The position numbers were made by a program, and so were the translations under genes. From Bacillota bacterium (GTDB taxonomy: Bacteria > Bacillota > UBA4882 > UBA8346), in the NCBI GenBank assembly GCA_029776205.1, contig JAKOTQ010000023.1, positions 31,974-95,973 of the forward strand: a DNA stretch of 64,000 nucleotides, given 5' to 3'. Positions 58,206-64,000 of this stretch are shown here, in pieces. How positions within the stretch are numbered: position 1 is the stretch's first letter; the number at the start of each line of letters is the position of its first letter. The notes under the pieces were generated by a model. The model saw only the letters and a program-made list of their open reading frames with translations. It did not search any database and was not told where the DNA came from.

Positions 58206-60114
58206 TGGTTTCATCAAAGTGATCCTGGTCGGTAATCCGAATACCGGGAAAACCTCGTTGTTAAATTCCCTCACCGGGATGAGGCTTCATGTAGGGAACT
58301 GGCCTGGGAAAACCGTTGAGAAAAAAGAGGGATATTTTAAGTATGGCGATTACGATTTTAATGTGGTTGACCTGCCAGGGACCTACAGTATTGCTCCATA
58401 TAGCGAGGAAGAACGGGTGACCTATGCTTATTTACGGGGCGAACTGGCGGACAGCGAATGTGCTTCTGCTGCCTGTCATGGCGGAGGTAAACGGCTCCGC
58501 AACCGGCAACAGGGATGTCATGGGTCTGCCCAATGTCCGTCCATAGCCCTGGGGCAAGGTACGGAAGTGATTGTTCAGACCATCGATGTCAATGCCTTGG
58601 AACGTAATCTGTTGATGACCATGGAGCTTTTGGCTTTGGGAAAACGGGTGGTGTTGGCGTTTAACTTCAACCAGGAAGCCAAACGTCGGGGAATTACCGT
58701 TGATATTCAGGCTATCGCTGAGGTTCTTCAGGTGCCGGTGGTACCGATTGAAGCCAATCGGGGTGAGAATAAAGAAGCGCTGCTGAATACGATTATTAAA
58801 ACAGCGGACATGCCGGTACATACGCCGGATTATCTGCCCCGGCTGTTGAAAGACAACGGAGAGATTCATCATGATGATACCTTGCAGTTTTTCAAAGAAC
58901 GGATTCGGCCTTATTACCAAACGGAGAAATCCCAACATCATACGGAACGGATCGATTCGTTCTTGTTAAACCGGTATACGGCTTTTCCTGTGTTTATATT
59001 GGCCATGTTTTTGATGTTTGCGGCGACTTTTACGATTTCAACGCCGATCGTCGATCTGATCGATGCGTGTTTTGGGGCTCTGGGAGAAGGAGTAGCCCGT
59101 CTTCCCCTGCCTGGTCTCCTGAAATCATTATTGACGGAAGGGGTTATCGGCGGAGTTGGTTCGGTGGTTTCCTTTGCACCCCTTATTTTCATCCTCTTTT
59201 TCATGATCGCTTTCTTCGAAGACAGCGGTTATCTGGGACGGACCGTGGTGTTGATCGACCGGTTGTTTCAAAAGTTCGGGATCTCCGGACAGAGTTTTAT
59301 CCCGATGATTTTGGGCTTTGGTTGTAATGTTCCGGCCATTATGGCGACCCGAACTATCAAAAGCCGTAAAGAACGGCTGATCGGCATTATGGTGAATTCA
59401 TTCATGTCCTGTGGCGCGCGTTTGCCCGTCTATGCCTTGTTTTCCAGCATTTTCTTCCCGAAAAATGCTGTGCTTGTTATTATGCTTTTATATTTGGCAG
59501 GGATTGTGGTGGCCTTTGCTGCCAGCCGGGTGTTGTCGATGTTCATCCCGGGTGGCGAGCAAACGTCGTTAATCATCGAGCTGCCCCCTTACCGGGTGCC
59601 ACATTTTGGAAATATAGTCAAACATGCCTGGTTTCATACGAAGGAGTTTATCAAGCGGGCCGGGACTATCATTTTAGCTTCGGTTATCATCATTTGGGTT
59701 TTAGCCAGTTTGCCCCTGGGGGTCGAATACGGTTCGGAACAGAGCTTCATCGGAAGCATCGGTAAGCTGATCGCTCCCATATTCCGTCCCTTAGGATTTG
59801 GCGATTGGACTTATGCCATTGCTCTCATTTTCGGATTTGTTGCCAAGGAGGTTATTATCGGGACTTTGGCGACCATACACGGTGGGGGCGAAGAAATCCT
59901 GGCAACGATTTTGCCGAACAACATTTCGCCCTTGGGTGCGTTGGCCTTTCTCTTTTTCGTGCTGTTGTATGTCCCTTGTGTAGCGACAGTGGCTGTCGTC
60001 CAAAAAGAAACCGGAAAGTGGCAGTATGCCCTGGCTCAGATCGGTTTAAATCTTACTGTGGCTTGGCTGGTTTCCTGGTTGGTCTATCATGGAGGAAAAT
60101 TATTGGGATTTTAG
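58198..60114 (+). CDS. feoB: Ferrous iron transporter FeoB with unusual Cys/His insert in the G domain
   Basis: 638 aa. N-terminal G domain: G1 GNPNTGKTS (12-20), G2 region GNWPGKTVE, G3 DLPG (59-62), then a helical spacer and the membrane domain with two FeoB gates (SGQSFIPMILGFGCNVPAIMATR; VGVE region; FVAKEVIIGTLATI). Between YLRGE (about 81) and TEVIVQTIDVNALERN (from 122) there are about 38 extra residues, containing C88-x4-C93-H94 and C107-H108-x4-C113. The G4 motif, normally NxxD, reads NFNQ (156-159), so guanine specificity may be changed. It overlaps feoA and shares its operator. Confidence 0.9.
   Translation: MSNGFIKVILVGNPNTGKTSLLNSLTGMRLHVGNWPGKTVEKKEGYFKYGDYDFNVVDLPGTYSIAPYSEEERVTYAYLRGELADSECASAACHGGGKRLRNRQQGCHGSAQCPSIALGQGTEVIVQTIDVNALERNLLMTMELLALGKRVVLAFNFNQEAKRRGITVDIQAIAEVLQVPVVPIEANRGENKEALLNTIIKTADMPVHTPDYLPRLLKDNGEIHHDDTLQFFKERIRPYYQTEKSQHHTERIDSFLLNRYTAFPVFILAMFLMFAATFTISTPIVDLIDACFGALGEGVARLPLPGLLKSLLTEGVIGGVGSVVSFAPLIFILFFMIAFFEDSGYLGRTVVLIDRLFQKFGISGQSFIPMILGFGCNVPAIMATRTIKSRKERLIGIMVNSFMSCGARLPVYALFSSIFFPKNAVLVIMLLYLAGIVVAFAASRVLSMFIPGGEQTSLIIELPPYRVPHFGNIVKHAWFHTKEFIKRAGTIILASVIIIWVLASLPLGVEYGSEQSFIGSIGKLIAPIFRPLGFGDWTYAIALIFGFVAKEVIIGTLATIHGGGEEILATILPNNISPLGALAFLFFVLLYVPCVATVAVVQKETGKWQYALAQIGLNLTVAWLVSWLVYHGGKLLGF
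58444..58560 (+). repeat. In-frame insert of about 115 bases within feoB
   Basis: Compared with ordinary FeoB this segment is extra. It has inverted repeats GCGGAG/CTCCGC (58481-58500) and outer CGGACA (58448-58453) / TGTCCG (58534-58539), and TGTCATGG occurs twice (58474, 58516). This is consistent with a small palindromic element that landed in frame, or with local duplication. Confidence 0.5.
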
Positions 60115-60188
60115 GATAAACAGGATTTATTAGAGGAATTCGTGACTTGATGCCGAACCAAACCATAATTAGTTTATGGAGGTTCACT

Positions 60189-61322
60189 GTGAATACGTGG
60201 CATAAGGCATTGTTGATCTTTATTGTGTTGGGGCTGTCGGCCGGTTTTTTATCCGGTTATGTTGCAGCAGCAGAAGTACCCGAGGAAAGTGTGGAGACAG
60301 TTACCGCTCGGGGAAAAGTATTGGAAGTTGTGGCGGAGGAACCGGTTCAAGATCCGTTAAACGGTGAATCCACTGTTAATCAAAAGTTGCGGGTCCGGTT
60401 GCTGTCCGGAGAATATAAAGGGAAAGTCATTACCGTTTATAATTATCAAACCAGCAATCCGGTATTTAATATTGCCGTCAAACAAGGTGATGCAGTGTTG
60501 GTGGCTTTGGAATTGTCTCAAAACGGGGCGATAACCGGCGCGTTTATTGCCGATCACCTTCGTGAACGGCAACTGTTATTGTTGGCACTTATATTTCTTG
60601 TGATTGTGCTTGCCGTCAGTTGGAAACACGGGGCGAAAGCCATCGCTGCGCTGGTTTTGACGCTTGTTTTGGTAGGAGGTATCCTGGTTCCCGGTTTATT
60701 ACGGGGCTATAACCCGATCTTGTTGTCGGTGATCACGGCAGCGTTGGCCACGGGAATCACTATTATGATAGTAGGCGGTTGGTCTCTAAAAAGCCTGGCG
60801 GCGATTTTGGGAACCGTGGGCGGGGTGACTTTTGCCGGGATCTTGGCGTTGGTTGTTGGCAAAGCCGCTCATTTAACCGGATTCGGTACAGAGGAAGCAG
60901 CCATGTTGCTGTATATTCCTCAACAGGTCAAATTGGATATTCAAGGCATTTTGTTTGCAGGCATTATCATCGGAGCCCTGGGTGCGGCCATGGATGTCAG
61001 TATTTCGGTGGCATCGGCAGTGACGGAGATCAAACGGGTTAATCCGGAGTTGGAAACCTCTGATTTAATCACTTCCGGAATGAATGTGGGGAAAGATATT
61101 ATCGGCACCATGACCAACACCTTGATTTTAGCCTATACCGGAAGCTCTCTGCAGCTGATTTTGTTGTTTATGGCCTATCGGGAGTCGCTCATGAAAGTGA
61201 TTAATCTGGATATGGTGGCTTCGGAGATCGTCAGGGCATTGGCAGGAAGTATTGGACTGGTGATGGTGGTACCGATCACTGCTTGTATCTCCGGTTGGCT
61301 CCTAGGACGTCAACGGAAATAA
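60189..61322 (+). CDS. YibE/F-like membrane protein
   Basis: 377 aa. Signal sequence (ALLIFIVLGLSAGFLSGYVAAA), an external beta-rich domain of about 100 residues (TARGKVLEVV, KLRVRLLSGEYKGKVITVYN), then about seven helices with the family features GAAMDVSISVASAVTEIK and GKDIIGTMTNTLILAYTGSSL. Function unknown; family members are widespread in Firmicutes. GTG 60189 follows GGAGG by 6 bases. Location between iron and zinc uptake genes hints at an ion-related role only by position. Confidence 0.82.
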   Translation: MNTWHKALLIFIVLGLSAGFLSGYVAAAEVPEESVETVTARGKVLEVVAEEPVQDPLNGESTVNQKLRVRLLSGEYKGKVITVYNYQTSNPVFNIAVKQGDAVLVALELSQNGAITGAFIADHLRERQLLLLALIFLVIVLAVSWKHGAKAIAALVLTLVLVGGILVPGLLRGYNPILLSVITAALATGITIMIVGGWSLKSLAAILGTVGGVTFAGILALVVGKAAHLTGFGTEEAAMLLYIPQQVKLDIQGILFAGIIIGALGAAMDVSISVASAVTEIKRVNPELETSDLITSGMNVGKDIIGTMTNTLILAYTGSSLQLILLFMAYRESLMKVINLDMVASEIVRALAGSIGLVMVVPITACISGWLLGRQRK

Positions 61323-61368
61323 AGAATGAAATCAATACAATATCCTCCGCGAATAAAAAGAGTTTTTC

Positions 61369-61397
61369 GAGCTGATGTCAACATCAGCTCATTTTTA
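61369..61397 (+). terminator. Rho-independent terminator
   Basis: GAGCTGATGT and ACATCAGCTC separated by CA, followed by ATTTTTA. Ends the feoAB-yibE/F stretch. Confidence 0.85.
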
Positions 61398-61441
61398 TAT
61401 CAATATTTATCCAAAAAGGGTTGAAAATCAGTTTTATTTGG

Positions 61442-61470
61442 TATAATATAAACGCAACTCAATTGCGTTT
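61442..61470 (+). promoter_or_regulatory. -10 element and Zur-box-like palindrome
   Basis: TATAAT at 61442-61447 runs into AAACGCAA (61450-61457), CTCAA, TTGCGTTT (61463-61470), an exact 8-5-8 inverted repeat over the start of transcription. TTGAAA lies 15 bases upstream of the -10. Position fits repression by the Fur-family protein encoded next. Confidence 0.7.
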
Positions 61471-61482
61471 AGAGAGGTTTGT

Positions 61483-61896
61483 ATGGGAGAGGAAAAGATT
61501 AAAGAAATCCTTCATCAGGCCGGCCTGAAATATACGCCAGGACGGGCAGCTCTGATCGATTTTTTATGGAGGGCCTCCCGTCCGTTGACCCAGGAAGAAA
61601 TCTCGCTAGGGCTCAAGGAGAGCGGGTTGAATAAGGTCAGTATTTACCGGGCATTGGATTCCTTTCTCCAGGCAGGCTTGGTTCATCGGCTCGAAAGCGG
61701 CGATCGGGTTTGGAAGTTTGCCTTTTGCGGCTGCGGCAGCCGAGGACATTGTCATCCTCATTTCATATGCCGGGCTTGCGGAAAAGTCGAGTGCCTGACC
61801 AAAGTGCACCTACCTGAGGTGGCTGCTTCTGCCCAAGGTTATATTATCGAAGAGCAGGAAGTATATTTTAAAGGTTTATGTCCGGGTTGCTCATAG
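61483..61896 (+). CDS. zur: Fur-family zinc regulator (Zur-type)
   Basis: 137 aa. N-terminal winged helix (KYTPGRAALIDFLWR, LNKVSIYRALDSFLQAGLV) and a metal domain with HCHPHFICRACGKVEC and CPGC, the two CxxC pairs of the structural zinc site. Zinc specificity is inferred from the downstream znuACB genes. A 13-Cys/His-rich segment FCGCGSRGHCHPHF adds more potential ligands than usual. Autoregulated by the palindrome upstream. Confidence 0.88.
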   Translation: MGEEKIKEILHQAGLKYTPGRAALIDFLWRASRPLTQEEISLGLKESGLNKVSIYRALDSFLQAGLVHRLESGDRVWKFAFCGCGSRGHCHPHFICRACGKVECLTKVHLPEVAASAQGYIIEEQEVYFKGLCPGCS

Positions 61897-61937
61897 GAAC
61901 GACTTGATTCAGAAAGTCAACATAGGAGGATAATATT

Positions 61938-62861
61938 TTGGCCAAACGATGGTTGTGGATGAGCTTCATAGGATTGGCATGCATCATCTGTATCTGGGCC
62001 TGGGTTGCCCAGCGGGAAACCGGGGGAGAATCCGGTTCACAAATCAAAGTGAGCGTGAGCATGCCCATTTTAAAATATTTGACGGAACGGATCGGCGGCT
62101 CTGAAGTATCAGTGACCAGTATTATCAACGGGCCCAATTGTAACCATGAATATGAGCCGACCACCGGAGATTTGAAGCAGGTGGCTGCCAGTGACCTTTA
62201 CATACGGGTCGGAATGGGTTTTGATCGCTGGGTGGATCAGTTGGTGGCCAATGCAGCTGGCGGCCGAATGTTGGTGATCGATGCTTCTCAGGGTATTACG
62301 GCACTGGTTGAGGACGAAGAGGATCATCATGAAGAGGCCGACGAGGACGACCATAATCATTTTGAGGAGAATCCACATTATTGGGGCAATCCGGATCATG
62401 TCCTGATGATGGCCGAAAATATTATGAAAGGCCTGAGTAAGATTGCTCCCGATAAGCAGAGCATGTTTGAAGAAAATTACCGGAAATTTAAGGACGAGTT
62501 GAATGCGCTGGTTAATGAGTTGAAGGAACGAATTTCAGGCTTGAATGCCAAGCCGGTGGTGAGTTATTCGGCTGCCTTTCCTTACCTTTTTGAGGCCTTT
62601 GGCATTAACAATGTCATTACGGTTGAATCCACCTGTGAACAGGAAGTATCGCCAAAACGTTTGGTGGAGGTTGCCCGGGTTATGCGGCAAAACCGGATCC
62701 GGGTACTCATCGGCGAAATGGTATATCCGGAACTCCCCAAAAATTTGGCGGAAGAGACCGGAGCACAGGTGGTCCTGCTGTGGCCTGCAACCAATGAATC
62801 CGGAGATTATTTGGCGACGTTGAAAGAAAATATAGAAAAGTTGGTCGAAGCACTGAAATGA
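61938..62861 (+). CDS. znuA: Zinc ABC transporter substrate-binding protein ZnuA
   Basis: 307 aa. N-terminal signal/anchor (WLWMSFIGLACIICIWAWVA), cluster A-I fold with NHEYEPTTGDLKQV (metal His), an acidic/His-rich loop EDHHEEADEDDHNHFEENPHYW that is the mark of zinc-specific ZnuA, and ESTCEQEVSPKRLVEV near the end. TTG 61938 follows GGAGG by 8 bases. No lipobox is evident. It overlaps znuC by 4 bases. Confidence 0.92.
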   Translation: MAKRWLWMSFIGLACIICIWAWVAQRETGGESGSQIKVSVSMPILKYLTERIGGSEVSVTSIINGPNCNHEYEPTTGDLKQVAASDLYIRVGMGFDRWVDQLVANAAGGRMLVIDASQGITALVEDEEDHHEEADEDDHNHFEENPHYWGNPDHVLMMAENIMKGLSKIAPDKQSMFEENYRKFKDELNALVNELKERISGLNAKPVVSYSAAFPYLFEAFGINNVITVESTCEQEVSPKRLVEVARVMRQNRIRVLIGEMVYPELPKNLAEETGAQVVLLWPATNESGDYLATLKENIEKLVEALK

Positions 62862-63661
62862 GTCGAAAAGATCAAATGAGCACATCACCTATATTACAGC
62901 TCAAAGGCGTCAGTATCGGTTATTCAGATCTGATTGCCCTTAAGGATGTCAGTTTTGAAGTCTACCCGGGAGAATTTGTGGGCGTGGTGGGCCCGAATGG
63001 TTCCGGAAAAAGTACGCTTTTAAAGGGTATTTTGGGTTTGCGCCCTTTGCTCGCCGGTTCGATTCATGTGGCTGGCGTTCCTCACCATGCCCGGGCTGAG
63101 TTCCGCTCCAAAATCGGGTATGTCCCTCAAAAAAACAAAGGGGAAACCCAGTTCCCTGTGACTGCGTTGGAAGTCGTATTGATGGGGTTGTATTCCCGCA
63201 TTGGTTGGTTCCGCCGTCCGAAGCCGGAACACTGGGAGCGTGCAGCCGACAGTTTGAAGCTGGTGGGAATGGGCGACTGGATGCACCGTCATTTTTGGGA
63301 TCTCTCCGGGGGCCAACAGCAACGGGTGATTATTGCCCGGGCTTTGGTGGGGAAACCGGAATTGTTGATTCTGGATGAGCCGACTTCGGCTGTTGATATT
63401 ACCGCCCAGCATGAGATCTTGGAATTGTTAGAGAAATTGAATCGGGAAGCCGGGATGACGATTATGGTGGTATCCCATGATATCAACGAGATCGTCCATT
63501 TTTGTGACAAAGTTTTGTTGCTGGATAAGACGGTTTGTGGATTTGGGACTGCCTCGGAAGTGCTGACTAAAGAAAACCTGGCCAGGGTTTATGGCGAGCG
63601 GATATTCGTTTATGATCATAATGGGCATCCCCATGTATTGGTAGGTGATTTTGGTGTTTGA
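62858..63661 (+). CDS. znuC: Zinc ABC transporter ATPase ZnuC
   Basis: 267 aa ATPase: Walker A GPNGSGKST, Q-loop YVPQKN, signature LSGGQQQRV, Walker B LLILDEPTSAVD and switch SHD. Manganese/zinc type (ABC-3 partner). Start ATG overlaps the znuA stop; it overlaps znuB by 8 bases. Confidence 0.92.
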   Translation: MSRKDQMSTSPILQLKGVSIGYSDLIALKDVSFEVYPGEFVGVVGPNGSGKSTLLKGILGLRPLLAGSIHVAGVPHHARAEFRSKIGYVPQKNKGETQFPVTALEVVLMGLYSRIGWFRRPKPEHWERAADSLKLVGMGDWMHRHFWDLSGGQQQRVIIARALVGKPELLILDEPTSAVDITAQHEILELLEKLNREAGMTIMVVSHDINEIVHFCDKVLLLDKTVCGFGTASEVLTKENLARVYGERIFVYDHNGHPHVLVGDFGV

Positions 63662-64000
63662 CTTTTTAGCCTATAGTTTCATGCAAAAAGGGCTGATCGG
63701 TGCTGTTATTGTCGGGGGATGCTGTTCGCTGATAGGCGTTTTTGTAGTTTTGCGGGGGATGTCGTATATTGGCGCTGGAATCGGCCATGGGTGTCTTGCC
63801 GGCGTTGCCCTGGCTTTTTTAATGGGATGGAATCCGTTGGTGACAGCGTCTGTTGCCGCAATGTTGATGGTGGTGTTGATCGAAGGGGTCAAGCGGAAAG
63901 CCGGGCTCAAGATGGATACGGCCATCGGGGTTCTGTTTTCGCTGGCCATGGCTTTAGCGGTCTTATTTATCGGGATGCTCAAACGGTATACGCCGGATAT
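63654..64000 (+). CDS. znuB: Zinc ABC transporter permease ZnuB, 5' part
   Basis: The frame runs off the window. It reads MFDFLAYSFMQKGLIGAV, then FVVLRGMSYIGAGIGHGCLAGVAL and GLKMDTAIGVLFSLAMALAVLF, the start of an ABC-3 family permease with the conserved helix order. GTG 63654 has AGGTG six bases upstream, within znuC. Confidence 0.9.
   Translation, partial: MFDFLAYSFMQKGLIGAVIVGGCCSLIGVFVVLRGMSYIGAGIGHGCLAGVALAFLMGWNPLVTASVAAMLMVVLIEGVKRKAGLKMDTAIGVLFSLAMALAVLFIGMLKRYTPD

Overview
The window looks like the chromosome of an endospore-forming, diderm (two-membrane) Firmicute. Spore-former signs: a SpoVD-type penicillin-binding protein, four CotS-family spore coat proteins, a SleB-type cell wall hydrolase and a sigma-K-like promoter. 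Two-membrane signs: a TonB-dependent receptor ending in Phe with its own TonB, ExbB and ExbD. Firmicute style: strong GGAGG ribosome binding sites, many TTG/GTG starts, a T-box, and FMN, ZTP and cobalamin riboswitches. The MurE DNPR motif points to meso-diaminopimelate peptidoglycan. Lineages such as Negativicutes, Halanaerobiales or Limnochordia/Hydrogenispora-like bacteria would fit; I cannot choose between them from sequence alone.

Layout. 1-5 kb: 3' end of a P-type Ca2+-type ATPase, a HAD phosphatase, a DEDDh exonuclease, an EamA transporter and a LOG-family protein. 5.2-5.9 kb: six tRNA genes (Val, Asp, Phe, Gly, Cys, Leu) with two clear sigma-A promoters, followed by a scrambled repeat copied from the tRNA-Leu 3' end. 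6.3-8.2 kb: a decayed FAD-oxidoreductase fragment, a YbaK deacylase, small membrane/unknown genes and a Nudix hydrolase. 8.5-16.3 kb: a complete legionaminic acid pathway (legB, legC, legH, legI, legG, ptmE, legF) plus a putative sialyltransferase-like enzyme; ptmE carries an apparent frameshift. 16.3-20.8 kb: four CotS-like proteins, suggesting the sugar decorates the spore surface. 20.8-32 kb: the dcw cell-wall/division cluster (mraZ, rsmH, ftsL, spoVD, murE, murF, mraY, ftsW, murA), unusually without murD, murG, murC, murB or ftsQ. 32-33 kb: a gene-poor stretch with hairpins.

33-43 kb: an AraC regulator; a ZTP riboswitch controlling a stand-alone AICAR formyltransferase, followed by a PurO-type IMP cyclohydrolase (replacing bifunctional PurH); a pseudokinase; a SleB hydrolase; a CAP lipoprotein and several uncharacterised genes. 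43-47 kb: T-box-controlled valS, a secreted unknown protein, and a Cu/Zn superoxide dismutase with a PerR-box-like palindrome. 47-50 kb: an NMT1/THI5-type ABC transporter under an FMN riboswitch, hence probably a riboflavin importer (RibXYZ type). 50-57.4 kb: a cobalamin-riboswitch operon for vitamin B12 import across both membranes. 57.4-64 kb: DtxR-type regulator, FeoA/FeoB iron transport (FeoB with an odd Cys/His insert), a YibE/F protein, and a Zur-znuACB zinc uptake operon running off the window.

Together the last 17 kb form a micronutrient-uptake island (riboflavin, B12, Fe, Zn), each unit with its own visible regulatory element. No insertion sequence, prophage or CRISPR array was seen. 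Three related intergenic hairpin repeats (about 4.25, 30.4 and 35.7 kb) are the main dispersed repeat.
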